Assembly (NCBI GenBank): GCA_016872535.1
Contig: VGZQ01000018.1
Coordinates: 1 to 43,021, forward strand
DNA from: Rhodospirillales bacterium
GTDB lineage: Bacteria; Pseudomonadota; Alphaproteobacteria; Rhodospirillales; 2-12-FULL-67-15
DNA: 43,021 nt
Direction of reading: 5' to 3'
Shown: positions 19,407 to 28,684 of the stretch, piece after piece
Position numbering within the stretch: the first letter of the stretch is position 1
How the letters are laid out: the number at the start of each line of letters is the position of its first letter
Notes under the pieces: model-generated
Seen by the model: only the letters and a program-made list of their open reading frames with translations
Database searches by the model: none
What the model was told of the DNA's origin: nothing
Translations under genes and position numbers: made by a program

Positions 19407-20120
19407 ATGGTAACCGTTCACGCCCTTTCGCCCAATGTCGAGGTGATCGCCGGCAGCGAGGCCCCCGCCCTGCCCCCGGCCCTGGAAGCCGAAGTTACGG
19501 CGATCTGGAACGCGGAGCGGGCCCGCCGATACGGCCTAGTCGATGGACTCATCTTCAGCGTCGAGCGATTCTCGGCCGCCCGGATCGAGGGGCGCTATGT
19601 TCCCTACCGCCGTCTCGTCGCCCAGCGCGCCGATCCGACCTTGTTCGCCGATCTTCGCGTCCGTCCGCTCGCCGTGTCGGGCGTACTGACCTGCAAGGGG
19701 GGAATTGTGTTCGGCCGTCGGGCGGCGGACGTCGCCGACGATCCGGGCCGCTGGGAACTGGTACCCTCGGGCGGCGTGTCGCCGGACAGCGCCGGCCCAG
19801 GCCGCCGCGTCGACCTCGGCCGACAGATTTGCGCCGAACTGGCTGAAGAAGTGGGCCTGAAATCGGCCGACGTCAGTTCGCTCAAGGTGATTTGCGCGGT
19901 CGAGGACGACGAGACCCGCGTGATCGACGTCGGAATCGCGATCATGTCCCCGCTTATTAGCGCAGAGATTCTCGCCCGCCACGGGCGCAACGTCAGCCGC
20001 GAATATTCCGAACTCGCGGTCGTGTCCCGGCGCAACCTTACCGAGTTCGTCACTGCGCGTGCCGTTATTCCGGTCTCGCGCGCGCTGCTTGAGCAGGTCG
20101 GTTTCACATTCGCCAGATGA
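19407..20120 (+). CDS. Nudix-like hydrolase with degenerate box
   Basis: This 237-residue cytoplasmic protein has a central stretch resembling a Nudix fold: GVLTCKGGIVFGRR, then WELVPSGGVSP, and the helix CAELAEEVGL. That helix matches the end of the Nudix box (REUxEExGU) with Ala replacing the usual Arg. The spacing between GG and the helix is longer than in the standard box. Nudix enzymes cleave nucleoside diphosphates linked to another group. The neighbour makes a sialic-type sugar, so a nucleotide-sugar substrate is conceivable but not shown. The N-terminal 80 residues are not recognised. Its last 17 bp overlap the convergent methyltransferase gene. Confidence 0.65.
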   Translation: MVTVHALSPNVEVIAGSEAPALPPALEAEVTAIWNAERARRYGLVDGLIFSVERFSAARIEGRYVPYRRLVAQRADPTLFADLRVRPLAVSGVLTCKGGIVFGRRAADVADDPGRWELVPSGGVSPDSAGPGRRVDLGRQICAELAEEVGLKSADVSSLKVICAVEDDETRVIDVGIAIMSPLISAEILARHGRNVSREYSELAVVSRRNLTEFVTARAVIPVSRALLEQVGFTFAR

Positions 20121-20892
20121 GCAGTCGTCCCCCGCGCCAGTCGTCGAGATCGACGACTTGATTCGGCGTTTCTCCGGGGACCTCGAAGGTGTTGGAGACG
20201 AACAGGCTGCCCGGAGACATTTCGCTTCGCGCTTTCCGGAACAGTTCGGCCATGGGCGCGGGCGAGAGAAACGCGTAGACCACGTCATAGCCGCCGAGGT
20301 GGTGGTTTCGGAAATCGCCGTGCATGACCCGGGCATGCGGCAAGCCGGCGAAGGTCGCACGCAACCAGGATAGCGCGAACGGCAGCGGCGCCGACTCGAT
20401 GCCGAGAAATTCACCGTCGGCTCTTTTCGCCGCGAGGGCGAGCACGGTACCGCCGAGACCCGAGCCGAGATCGAGAAAACGTGCCCGCCCGGAGGGCAAA
20501 AGCCTCGCCAATTCCGCCTTGGCCCGCCGGCTGGAGAGATAGAGCGGAACCCGATTCGAACCCGCATTCCAAAAAACGAGCGCGAACACCCCGGACAGGA
20601 CGAGGTACACCCACCCCGGAATCGGAAGCGCCAGCAATACGCCTGCCGCCGGCGGCAGGACGAGATTGATGGGTATCCACCAGCGCGCGAGGCCGAACCG
20701 GATACCGATTAAGCTGGCGGCGATTCCCTGGGCCGCGAGCACCAGCAACAGCGGCGGTGCCTTTCCGAACGCATATTCGGCGGCGAAGGAGATGCCGAAA
20801 GCGGCCATCGCGCCCGCGCCTTGCGCCAGCACCGCGGCGAAAAAGGGTACGTCTCCTCGGGCGGCAAGCAACGCCTCGGCGATTCGGGTCAT
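20104..20892 (-). CDS. Membrane-anchored class I SAM-dependent methyltransferase
   Basis: This 262-residue protein has about four hydrophobic segments in its first 110 residues (FFAAVLAQGAGAMAAFGISFAAEY, LLLVLAAQGIAASLIGI, INLVLPPAAGVLLALP, VYLVLSGVFALVFW). A soluble methyltransferase domain follows, with motif I FLDLGSGLGGTVLALA (141-148 core) and GEFLGIESAPLPF. The later segment VVYAFLSPAPMAELFRKA and the ending region SLFVSNTFEVPGE recall FAM173/ATPSCKMT-type lysine methyltransferases, which also have N-terminal membrane anchors. That likeness is from memory. The ATG at 20892 overlaps the flavin reductase stop (ATGA); longer in-frame extensions only shadow that gene. Function beyond methyl transfer near the membrane is unknown. 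Confidence 0.8.
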   Translation of the reverse strand: MTRIAEALLAARGDVPFFAAVLAQGAGAMAAFGISFAAEYAFGKAPPLLLVLAAQGIAASLIGIRFGLARWWIPINLVLPPAAGVLLALPIPGWVYLVLSGVFALVFWNAGSNRVPLYLSSRRAKAELARLLPSGRARFLDLGSGLGGTVLALAAKRADGEFLGIESAPLPFALSWLRATFAGLPHARVMHGDFRNHHLGGYDVVYAFLSPAPMAELFRKARSEMSPGSLFVSNTFEVPGETPNQVVDLDDWRGGRLLIWRM

Positions 20893-21407
20893 GGCGCCAT
20901 TCCGCCCAGCCCGTGATAGTTTCCGCGTGCGAACAGGAGCGGCTCGCGGTTCTCGTCGAATACGAGCCGTTCCACCTGTCCCACCACGATCACGTGATCG
21001 CCGCCGTCGTGACGCCCGGTCCGGACGCATTCGAGGTTGGCGACGCATCCCTCCAAGATCGGAACGCCACGAGCCCAAGCGTGCCAAGCGACATTCCGGA
21101 ATCGGTCGCCATCGGTGGTAGAAAATGCCACTGACAGGTGGCGCTGCTCGACCGATAGGACGTTGACCGCAAAATGCTGCGCCGACTCGAACACGGAGGC
21201 CAAGCGGGCTTGCCGATCGAGGCAGATCAGCACCAACGGCGGCTCCAGCGACAAGGACGTGAACGCATTGACCGTCATGCCCTCGGGCTGGCCAGTGTTG
21301 GGGTCAAGGCCTGTTACCACCGTCACGCCAGTCGCGAATTGCCCCAGAGCGCGGCGGAACCGGTCGGCTGTGACGGGGTCGGATGGGATTCGTTCGGGTT
21401 GTCGCAT
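20889..21407 (-). CDS. Flavin reductase-like FMN-binding protein
   Basis: This is a 172-residue single-domain protein of the flavin reductase/HpaC family, which reduces FMN or FAD with NAD(P)H, often for a partner monooxygenase. Motifs visible are FRRALGQFATGVTVVTG, GMTVNAFTSLSLEPPLVLICLD, a VNVLSVEQRHLSVAFS stretch, and GGDHVIVVGQVERL with its conserved GDH. The end, LLFARGNYHGL, matches the family. No monooxygenase is nearby. The gene is translationally coupled (ATGA) to the membrane methyltransferase downstream, an unexplained pairing. Confidence 0.9.
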   Translation of the reverse strand: MRQPERIPSDPVTADRFRRALGQFATGVTVVTGLDPNTGQPEGMTVNAFTSLSLEPPLVLICLDRQARLASVFESAQHFAVNVLSVEQRHLSVAFSTTDGDRFRNVAWHAWARGVPILEGCVANLECVRTGRHDGGDHVIVVGQVERLVFDENREPLLFARGNYHGLGGMAP

Positions 21408-21637
21408 GATCCTCGGATTCGGGTCGAAATCACGCGCCGAGCCCAGGGCGCGCGTATCGTCGGAATGGGAAAAAGCCCTGGGATCAGAGGCTATTACAGT
21501 TAACGGGGGGCGCGATAGCGCTTGAGTTTGACCGCAACCCCAACCAAACTAGCGCCCGCCGGGCAAAAGGCAAGACCGGGGCCGCCCAAAGTACGATTGG
21601 CATCGCGAACCCGGCCAGGGAATGCTCAAGGACAGCG
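21408..21637. other. Intergenic region between flavin reductase and motA, 230 bp
   Basis: This is the largest gene-free gap and must hold the divergent promoters of the flavin reductase pair and of motAB. I found no convincing sigma-54 (GG-N10-GC) or flagellar sigma-28 motif in front of motA, and no stable hairpin. An AAGGA ribosome site precedes the motA ATG. Confidence 0.5.
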
Positions 21638-22498
21638 ATGTTCTTTATCATCGGCTTGATCGTCGTCTACGCCAGCGTCATCGGGGGCTATTCCGTCCAC
21701 GGCAATCTCTCGGTTCTCTGGCAGCCGCTGGAATTCATCATCATTCTGGGCGCGCTGACCGGCGCCTTCATCATCTCCAGCCCAAAACCGGTCCTGATCG
21801 GCACGCTCAAGTCATTCGGCACCGCGATCAAGGGCGCCAAATACAAGCAGGTTCATTATCTCGAGCTGCTCGGCGTTCTCTACGCGGTGTTCCGGCTGGC
21901 CAAGACCAAGGGGGATCTTGCCCTCGAAAGCCACGTCGAGAAGCCGGCGGAAAGTCCCCTATTCGCCAATTTTCCGACTTTTCTCGCCGATCATCACGCG
22001 GTCGAGTTTCTATGCGATTATCTCCGCCTTGTCACCCTGGGGGCGAAGAGTCCGCACGACATTGAGGGGATCATGGACCGCGACCTTGAGGTCCATCATC
22101 AGGAACAGCACGCCATCGTCAGCACGATCCGGACGTTCGCCGACGGCGCGCCGGCGATGGGTATCGTTGCCGCCGTGCTCGGGGTGATCGTGACCATGGG
22201 GTCGATCACCGAACCGCCGGAAATCCTCGGCAAGCTGATCGGCGCGGCGCTGGTCGGCACCTTCAGCGGCATTCTCGTCTGTTACGGCACCATGTCGCCG
22301 ATCGCCACCGCGGTCGAGGCCGCTAATAATTCGGACGCCGCTTATCTCGCCTGCATTAAGGCGGCGATCGTCGGCCATATGAACGGGTATGCCCCGCAGA
22401 TTTCGATCGAATTCGCCCGTAAGCAGATTTCGTCCGACTTGCGCCCGACCTTCGCCGAGGTCGAGGCGATGATCCAGAACGTGCCGACGACCGCCTGA
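21638..22498 (+). CDS. motA: Flagellar motor stator protein MotA
   Basis: MotA is the membrane proton-channel subunit of the flagellar stator and contacts the rotor protein FliG. The 286-residue protein begins MFFIIGLIVVYASVIGGYSVHG, the first helix of the family. It continues with LEFIIILGALTGAFIISSP, a cytoplasmic loop, and the two conserved channel helices PAMGIVAAVLGVIVTMGSI (with the key Pro) and LVGTFSGILVCYG. An AAGGA lies just before the ATG. It is followed 35 bp later by motB, forming a standalone motAB unit away from other flagellar genes. Confidence 0.97.
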   Translation: MFFIIGLIVVYASVIGGYSVHGNLSVLWQPLEFIIILGALTGAFIISSPKPVLIGTLKSFGTAIKGAKYKQVHYLELLGVLYAVFRLAKTKGDLALESHVEKPAESPLFANFPTFLADHHAVEFLCDYLRLVTLGAKSPHDIEGIMDRDLEVHHQEQHAIVSTIRTFADGAPAMGIVAAVLGVIVTMGSITEPPEILGKLIGAALVGTFSGILVCYGTMSPIATAVEAANNSDAAYLACIKAAIVGHMNGYAPQISIEFARKQISSDLRPTFAEVEAMIQNVPTTA

Positions 22499-22533
22499 AC
22501 GGGGCGGCCGAGGCATAATAGAACAAGTTCGCC

Positions 22534-23790
22534 ATGGCTGAAAATTCCGCGGCACCCTCCGTCCAGCCAATCATCCTCAAGCGGATCAAGAAAGCCGCTC
22601 ACGGATCGCACGGCGGCGTGTGGAAACTTGCCTACGCCGACTTCGTGACGGCGATGATGGCGTTCTTCCTGTTGCTGTGGCTCTTGAATTCCGTCACCCA
22701 GGAACAGTTGCAGGGCATCTCCAACTATTTCGCGCCGGTAACCACGTCGCGCTCGCAAACCGGCTCGGGCCAGGTGCTCGGCGGCAAGACCGTCGGCGAC
22801 CCCGGCGCCGCGGAAAGCCCCACCTCGCGCGCGACCGTGACCCAGGATCTGCCTCCGCCCAAGGTCGGCACAGGTGCCGAAGCCGGCGAAGGCGCTGCCG
22901 AGGACGACGGCCGCAAAGCCCAGGAAGAGGAGCAATTCAAGGAAGCCGAACAGGAATTGCGCAAGGCGGTCGAAAGCGTGCCGGCGCTGCGCCAACTTGC
23001 CAACAGCCTGCTGATCGACAACACGCCCGAGGGCCTGCGTATCCAGATCGTCGACCAGCAGGGTCTCGCCCTTTTTCCTGCGGGCAGTTCCGAGATGTAT
23101 CTGCACACCCGCCGGCTGCTCGAGGTTGTCGCCAAGGTTATTCTCGACCTTCCGCAGAAAATTTCGATCGCCGGCCACACCGACTCGACCGGCTATACCG
23201 ACGAAACCAAGTTCAGCAACTGGGAGCTGTCGGCGGATCGGGCCAACGCCGCGCGGAGGACCCTGCTCGGGTTCCATGTTCCGAAGGAACGGGTCGGACT
23301 GGTCACCGGCAAGGCTTATGTCGATCCGCTCAAACCCGAGGATCCGGCCCATCCGAGCAACCGACGGCTGACGATCGTGTTGCTGCGCGGCACCGGCGAT
23401 CCGGCCTCGGTGGTGAAAAAGCCGGCCCAAGGCGAGCCGCGCCGCATCCGCGAGGCCCTGCCCGGCCTCGATGCCATTCGCGAACGCCAAATTCAGGACG
23501 AAAACCGAACCGCGCCCCAATCCGCGCCGCCTTCGAATCCGGCCCCGGCGTCCCAGGCCGTGCCGCCCGCGCGCCCGCCCGCAACATCGCCCGCGATACC
23601 GTCCGCGAGCGCACCCCTGCCGCCTCCCGCCGCCGCGAGCGAATCCTCGCGGCAACAATTTAAAGGCGGCGGGGATTCGCCCGCCGCGCCGCCGGGAACG
23701 CAGCCGGCCGCGCGCGATATCCTTCCCGGCCTCGACGAAATCCGCGAACGTCAGCGGCGCGAGGACGCGGCGAAGAAACAGAAGCAATGA
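22534..23790 (+). CDS. motB: Flagellar motor stator protein MotB with repeated C-terminal tail
   Basis: MotB is the peptidoglycan-anchoring stator subunit. The single membrane helix carries the proton-binding Asp36 in LAYADFVTAMMAFFLLLWLLN, and the OmpA-type domain appears at ISIAGHTDSTGYTDE and NWELSADRANAARRTLL. At 418 residues it is much longer than E. coli MotB (308). About 130 residues follow the OmpA domain, mostly Pro/Ala-rich and probably disordered. This tail holds two near-identical motifs, LPGLDAIRERQ (309-319) and LPGLDEIRERQ (397-407). The motif's role is unknown; it could bind a periplasmic partner. Confidence 0.95.
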   Translation: MAENSAAPSVQPIILKRIKKAAHGSHGGVWKLAYADFVTAMMAFFLLLWLLNSVTQEQLQGISNYFAPVTTSRSQTGSGQVLGGKTVGDPGAAESPTSRATVTQDLPPPKVGTGAEAGEGAAEDDGRKAQEEEQFKEAEQELRKAVESVPALRQLANSLLIDNTPEGLRIQIVDQQGLALFPAGSSEMYLHTRRLLEVVAKVILDLPQKISIAGHTDSTGYTDETKFSNWELSADRANAARRTLLGFHVPKERVGLVTGKAYVDPLKPEDPAHPSNRRLTIVLLRGTGDPASVVKKPAQGEPRRIREALPGLDAIRERQIQDENRTAPQSAPPSNPAPASQAVPPARPPATSPAIPSASAPLPPPAAASESSRQQFKGGGDSPAAPPGTQPAARDILPGLDEIRERQRREDAAKKQKQ

Positions 23791-23821
23791 ACAGGCACGC
23801 CCGCGTGGTTTAGTCTCGGCC

Positions 23822-24553
23822 ATGAAGCTCAAGCCCATCCAAGACGCGCGGTTCTTCTTCGCCACCTCGCCGCTGGCTTGTCCGTATCTCGAGGGTCGGA
23901 TGGAGCGCCGCGTGGTCGCCGAATTGGTCGGGCGCGACGCTGCCGCCCTGCACGACGCCCTCACCCACGCCGGATTTCGGCGCAGCCACGCCATCGTCTA
24001 CGCACCCGCCTGCACCGGCTGCGACGCCTGCATTCCGGTTCGGATCGTCGCCCGCGACTTTCGCCCCAACCGGACCCAGGCGCGCCTGCTGGCCCAGGGT
24101 CGCGCGGCGTTCACCGTCGAGGAGCGGCCGCCGATCGCCACCCGCGAGCAGTTCTCCCTCTTCGTCGATTACCAGCAATCCCGCCATGCCGAAGGCGACA
24201 TGGCGCGCATGGATTTCGAGGATTATCGGGCCCTGATCGAGGACACGCCGGTGGACACGGTGATCGTCGAGGTGCGCGATGGCGATCAATTGGTCGGCGC
24301 CTGCCTCGCCGATCGGGTCGGCGACGGTCTGTCGGCGGTCTACAGCTTCTTCGACTCTGAACGGGCCAAGGCGAGCCTCGGCACCTTCATGATCCTGTGG
24401 CTGGTCGAACGCGCCCGGTCGATGAAGAAGCCTTACGTCTATCTCGGCTATTGGATCGCCGATTGCCAGAAGATGTCCTACAAGTCGAAGTTCCGGCCGG
24501 TCGAAATGCGCGACGCGCGCGGTTGGCGGCTGCTGTCCGACGCGAAAGGCTGA
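23822..24553 (+). CDS. bpt: Aspartate/glutamate leucyltransferase (N-end rule), Bpt
   Basis: This enzyme moves an amino acid, usually leucine in bacteria, from its tRNA to proteins with N-terminal Asp or Glu, marking them for ClpAP degradation. The 243-residue protein carries the N-terminal family domain (FFFATSPLACPYLEGRMERRVV), the Cys cluster YAPACTGCDACIPVRI, and the C-terminal GNAT-like domain with SAVYSFFD, SLGTFMILWLVERA and YVYLGYWI. The end, MSYKSKFRPVEM, is family-typical. The name arginyltransferase (ate) is also used for this family. It follows motB by 31 bp and precedes the TRAP receptor by 10 bp, all on the plus strand. Confidence 0.93.
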   Translation: MKLKPIQDARFFFATSPLACPYLEGRMERRVVAELVGRDAAALHDALTHAGFRRSHAIVYAPACTGCDACIPVRIVARDFRPNRTQARLLAQGRAAFTVEERPPIATREQFSLFVDYQQSRHAEGDMARMDFEDYRALIEDTPVDTVIVEVRDGDQLVGACLADRVGDGLSAVYSFFDSERAKASLGTFMILWLVERARSMKKPYVYLGYWIADCQKMSYKSKFRPVEMRDARGWRLLSDAKG

Positions 24554-24563
24554 CATTGGGGCC

Positions 24564-25661
24564 ATGAAACGCCGTAATTTTTTGCGTCGCGCTCTCGCCG
24601 CTTCCGCCGCCGCGCCGGCCGCCGCGTTCGGCGCCTCCGCGCTGGGCCAAGGCCGGCGCGAGCTGCGCATGGTCACGGCGTGGCCGAAGAATCTGCCCGG
24701 CCTCGGCACCGGAGCCGAGCGGCTCGCGCGCGCGATCGGCGAGGCGACCGACGGGGCGCTCATCATCAAGGTTTTCGCCGCCGGCGAACTGGTGTCGGCT
24801 GATGGCGCGTTCGACGCGGTCATCGACGGTACCGCCGATATCTACCATGCGCCCGATTATTATTTCCGCGACAAGTCGCCGGCGTTCAATTTCTTCACCA
24901 CCATTCCGTTCGGCATGACCGCGGCCGAAATGGACGCCTGGATCTATCACGGCGGCGGCCAGCAACTGTGGGATGAAATCCACGCCTCGTTCGGCATCAA
25001 GCCGTTGCTTGCCGGCAATTCGGGCGTGCAGGCGTTCGGCTGGTTCCGGCGGGAGATCAAGGCGATTGAAGATTTCAAAGGTCTTCGCTTTCGCGTGTCG
25101 GGCTTGGCCGGGGAAGTGTTGCGGAATTTCGGCGTCGACCCCGTATCGCTGCCGCCCAACGGGATTTTCAGGGCATTCAAGAAGAACGAACTCGACGCGG
25201 TCGAATGGGTCGGCCCGTGGAACGACCTGGCCCTTGGCCTTCATAAGCTCGCCCGCTTCTACTATTTCCCCGGCGTGATGGAACCGAGCGCGGCGTTGAC
25301 CTGCGGGTTCAACAAGCGCGTCTGGGATGGCCTGTCCGCCACTTATAAGAGGGCCATCGCCGACGCGGTCGCCGCCGACAACAAGCTGACCCAGTCGGAA
25401 TTCTACGCCCGCAACATCGACGCCCTCGACACCCTCAAGAACGAACACGGCGTCCAGATCCGGCGCCTGTCGGACGACATCGTGCGTCAATTGGGAACGG
25501 CCGCGGGTGACGTGGTCGCCAAGCTCGGGCGCTCGGACGTGGCCACCCGCAAGGTTTACGACTCTTATCTCGCCTTCCGCAAGCGGGCGATCGCCTGGTC
25601 GGGCATCGCCCTTCAGTCGACACTCGCCGCTCGCGCCCTGCCCTTCAAGTTCGGGGGATGA
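24564..25661 (+). CDS. TRAP transporter solute-binding protein (DctP/TakP type), orphan
   Basis: This 365-residue periplasmic receptor is of the type used by TRAP secondary transporters for carboxylates. It starts with a Tat-like signal (MKRRNFLRRALAASAAAPAAA), suggesting folded export. The mature part shows the TakP-like pattern: VTAWPKNLPGLGTGAERLA, GTADIYHAPDYYF, a DFKGLRFRVSG segment with the conserved Arg that clamps substrate carboxylates, and DAVEWVGPWNDLALGLHK. Receptors of this subtype commonly bind 2-oxo acids or related compounds. The membrane subunits DctQ and DctM are not adjacent, so it pairs with a transporter elsewhere or acts in sensing. The end lies 9 bp from the convergent parC. 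Confidence 0.92.
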   Translation: MKRRNFLRRALAASAAAPAAAFGASALGQGRRELRMVTAWPKNLPGLGTGAERLARAIGEATDGALIIKVFAAGELVSADGAFDAVIDGTADIYHAPDYYFRDKSPAFNFFTTIPFGMTAAEMDAWIYHGGGQQLWDEIHASFGIKPLLAGNSGVQAFGWFRREIKAIEDFKGLRFRVSGLAGEVLRNFGVDPVSLPPNGIFRAFKKNELDAVEWVGPWNDLALGLHKLARFYYFPGVMEPSAALTCGFNKRVWDGLSATYKRAIADAVAADNKLTQSEFYARNIDALDTLKNEHGVQIRRLSDDIVRQLGTAAGDVVAKLGRSDVATRKVYDSYLAFRKRAIAWSGIALQSTLAARALPFKFGG

Positions 25662-25670
25662 GTTCCGCCG

Positions 25671-27923
25671 TCACGGTCCGCCGAATTTGCGCGAGGTCGG
25701 GAATCCCTTGAACGGCATCATGCCGGCCTGCCCGCGCTTGCCGATCCAGTCCTTGATCGCGGCCTCGGTGCGGGTCTGCTCCCTGGTTTTCCACACCAGC
25801 CCTTCCTTGAGGTTGAGGGTGGTGATGTCGGAAAGCCCGCCTTCCTTATAGCGCTGCAGGATAACCCCGCGCCCGCGCGCCATTTCCGGCAACTCGGCGA
25901 GCGGGAAGATCAAAAGCTTGCCCTTGGTGCCGACGCAGGCGATCGCGTCCGAACCCTCACGCACCACCGTGCACGCCGCGGCCCGTTCCTTGTCGCCGAG
26001 GTTGAGGATTTGCTTGCCGTTGCGGGTCTGCGCCAGCACCTCGTCCTCGGGGACGGTGAAGCCGCGCCCCTCGCGCGAGGCGACGATCAGCTTGCGCCTG
26101 CCCGCATATGGAAACAGGGCAACGACCTCGTGCTCGTTGCCGAGCTCGATCATCAGGCGGATCGGCTCGCCGTGGCCGCGCCCCGGAGGCAGCTTATCGC
26201 CGGCGAGCGTGTAAAACCGCCCGTTGCTGGCGAAGACCAGGATCTTGTCGGTGGTCTGGGCGTGCACCGCGAAGGCCGGCCCGTCGCCTTCCTTGAATTT
26301 CAGCTCGGAAAAATCGGCGAGGTGACCCTTGACCGTGCGCAGCCAGCCTTTTTCCGAACAAACCACGGTGATCGGTTCGCGCTCGACGAAGGATTCGATC
26401 GGCGGCGTTTCGGCGATCGGCGGCTTGCCGATCTGGGTGCGCCGCCGCCCCAGTTCCGTCTTGGCGCCGAACTCGCGGCGGATGTCCGCGATCTCGTCGG
26501 CGATCCGGCGCCAGCGCTTGCCTTCGTCCTTGAGCAGCGCCTTGATCTCGGCCCGCTCCGCGACCAGCGCCTTGTGCTCGGCTTTGATCTCCATTTCCTC
26601 GAGCTTGCGCAATTGGCGAAGCCGCATGTTGAGGATCGCTTCGGCCTGGGTCTCGGAGAGCTTGAAGGCGCTCATCAATTTGGGTTTGGGCTCGTCCTCG
26701 GTGCGGATGATTTTGATGACCCGGTCGAGATTGAGATAGGCGATCAGCAGGCCGTCGAGAATTTCGATCCGGGCCTCGATCTTGCCGAACCGGAACTTAG
26801 AGCGGCGCACCAGCACCTCGTGGCGGTGATCGAGGAACGCCTGCAACGCCTCGCGCAGGCCCATGACGCGCGGGGTGTTGTCGGCATCCAGCACGTTGAG
26901 GTTGAGGGCGACGCGGGTTTCCAGTTCGGTCTGGCGGAAGAGGTGCTCCATCAGCACCGCCGGATCGACCGCGCGGTTCTTGGGCTCCAGCACGATACGC
27001 ACGGTTTCGGTCGATTCGTCGCGAATGTCGTCGAGCAGCGGCAACTTCTTCGCCTGCAGCAGTTCGGCGATCTTCTCGATCAGGCGCGATTTCGGAACCT
27101 GCCACGGGATTTCCGTTACCGCAATCCGCCACGTGCCGTGGCCGAGCTTTTCGACCTCCCAGCGCGCGCGGAGTCGAAAACTTCCCCGCCCGGTCTTGTA
27201 GGCTTCGACCACGGATTGGCGCGGCTCGACCAGCACGCCTCCGGTCGGAAAATCGGGACCCGGCACCAGTTCGGCCAGCGTGCCGGCGTGCGCCTTGGGC
27301 GACTTGATGAGATGCAGCAGCGCGTCGGCCAGCTCGCCCACGTTGTGGGGCGGGATGCTGGTCGCCATGCCGACCGCGATGCCGGCGGCGCCGTTGGCGA
27401 GCAGGTTGGGAAAACGCGCCGGCAGCACCACCGGCTCGGAGTCCTCGCCGTCGTAGGTCGGGCGGAAATCGACCGCGTCCTCGTCGATGCCTTCGAGCAG
27501 CGCGGTCGCCACCGCCGTCAGCCGCGCCTCGGTGTAGCGCATGGCGGCCGCGTTGTCGCCGTCGATGTTGCCGAAGTTGCCCTGCCCGTCCACCAGCGGA
27601 TAACGCACGGCGAAATCCTGGGCGAGGCGCACCATGGCGTCGTAAACGGCGGTGTCGCCGTGCGGGTGGAATTTGCCGATCACGTCGCCGACCACGCGCG
27701 CGCATTTCTTGAATCCCTGGTCGGGATCGAGCCGCAACTGGCGCATGGCGTAGAGCAGCCGCCGGTGCACCGGTTTCAGGCCGTCGCGCACGTCGGGCAG
27801 CGAACGCGCCATGATGGTCGAGAGCGCATAGGCGAGATAGCGTTCCGACAACGCATCCGCCAGCGGCGTCGGACGGATGTCATCGTTCGCGGGGGATTCG
27901 GTCTTGGCGGGGCGTTTGCTCAT
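25671..27923 (-). CDS. parC: DNA topoisomerase IV subunit A
   Basis: ParC is the DNA-cleaving subunit of topoisomerase IV, which unlinks daughter chromosomes. From the ATG at 27923 it has 750 residues: [14 protein letters not shown], then [31 protein letters not shown]. The active-site Tyr130 is in [12 protein letters not shown]. At the quinolone-resistance positions it has Thr91 and Asp95 where E. coli has Ser80 and Glu84. The C-terminal beta-propeller blades follow, with a degenerate box QRYKEGG near the end. The frame extends upstream into recO as a shadow, so the internal ATG is used. It lies 32 bp downstream of recO. Confidence 0.96.
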   Translation of the reverse strand: MSKRPAKTESPANDDIRPTPLADALSERYLAYALSTIMARSLPDVRDGLKPVHRRLLYAMRQLRLDPDQGFKKCARVVGDVIGKFHPHGDTAVYDAMVRLAQDFAVRYPLVDGQGNFGNIDGDNAAAMRYTEARLTAVATALLEGIDEDAVDFRPTYDGEDSEPVVLPARFPNLLANGAAGIAVGMATSIPPHNVGELADALLHLIKSPKAHAGTLAELVPGPDFPTGGVLVEPRQSVVEAYKTGRGSFRLRARWEVEKLGHGTWRIAVTEIPWQVPKSRLIEKIAELLQAKKLPLLDDIRDESTETVRIVLEPKNRAVDPAVLMEHLFRQTELETRVALNLNVLDADNTPRVMGLREALQAFLDHRHEVLVRRSKFRFGKIEARIEILDGLLIAYLNLDRVIKIIRTEDEPKPKLMSAFKLSETQAEAILNMRLRQLRKLEEMEIKAEHKALVAERAEIKALLKDEGKRWRRIADEIADIRREFGAKTELGRRRTQIGKPPIAETPPIESFVEREPITVVCSEKGWLRTVKGHLADFSELKFKEGDGPAFAVHAQTTDKILVFASNGRFYTLAGDKLPPGRGHGEPIRLMIELGNEHEVVALFPYAGRRKLIVASREGRGFTVPEDEVLAQTRNGKQILNLGDKERAAACTVVREGSDAIACVGTKGKLLIFPLAELPEMARGRGVILQRYKEGGLSDITTLNLKEGLVWKTREQTRTEAAIKDWIGKRGQAGMMPFKGFPTSRKFGGP

Positions 27924-27955
27924 GGGGCGGGTATAGAGAACTTGGCGCAGCGCGG

Positions 27956-28684
27956 TCAATCGCCGACCAAGCGGAGCATCGCCAAGCGCCGGCGCGCGGC
28001 GGGCAAGGGTTTGCCGTGGGGGGCGAAGACGTGGCGTTCGAGAAAGTGCGCGGTCAGCGCCAAGCCGCGTGCGACCGATTCGGCCCCGGCCGCTTCGGCG
28101 CCCCTGGCGAGGAATTCGGGCAGCGGCAGCAATCGCTCGCGCCACGGTCCGGCGGCATCCGCCGACACCGCGCGGCCCGTGCGCGGCGACACGAACGCGA
28201 GATTCGATTCGGTCCCGGTCGCGGCGCATCGGGTGAGATCGAGGCCGAAGCCGAGATCGGCGAGCAGGCGCACTTCCCAGCGGATATAAGCCTCAGGCCA
28301 CGCGGGTTGTTCGGCGACCAGCGCGCCGAACAGAAGCGCGAGCGCGTCGTGCACCGCCGGGTGCGGCTCGCGCTCGGGTAAGGCCGCATCCGCGAGCGCG
28401 CACGCGGAGGCCAGCGCCGCGAGCCGCAGCGGGTCGTTAAACACCCCGGCGGCGAAGGTCCGGTCGGGTTCCAAGGTGAACGTGCCGAGATGTTCGGGCA
28501 ACCTGGCCCGCCAGCGCGCGTGGACGGCGTTGCCGGGTTGCAACATGGCACGCCCGCGCTTCCCCCACCCACCCCGTACCAGGCCCGCGTGACGGCCGTG
28601 GACGCGGGTCAAAAGGGTCGCGACCGCAGCGGCCTCGCCGTGGCGGCGGGCCGAGAGCACGATCCCGTCGTCATTCCATTCCAT
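27956..28684 (-). CDS. recO: DNA repair protein RecO
   Basis: RecO loads RecA onto SSB-coated single-stranded DNA with RecR in the RecF pathway. The 242-residue protein begins [39 protein letters not shown], the typical OB-fold N-terminus of alphaproteobacterial RecO. It continues with a helical domain ([44 protein letters not shown]). The ATG at 28684 is chosen because the family starts at MEW; an in-frame ATG nine bp upstream is possible. It has a Leu/Ala-rich C-terminus with no zinc-binding Cys set. Confidence 0.94.
   Translation of the reverse strand: MEWNDDGIVLSARRHGEAAAVATLLTRVHGRHAGLVRGGWGKRGRAMLQPGNAVHARWRARLPEHLGTFTLEPDRTFAAGVFNDPLRLAALASACALADAALPEREPHPAVHDALALLFGALVAEQPAWPEAYIRWEVRLLADLGFGLDLTRCAATGTESNLAFVSPRTGRAVSADAAGPWRERLLPLPEFLARGAEAAGAESVARGLALTAHFLERHVFAPHGKPLPAARRRLAMLRLVGD

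Noticed and set aside
26010-28289. A long open frame antisense to parC and recO
   Set aside because: parC and recO are unmistakable on the minus strand; the antisense translation is low-complexity and matches nothing I recognise.
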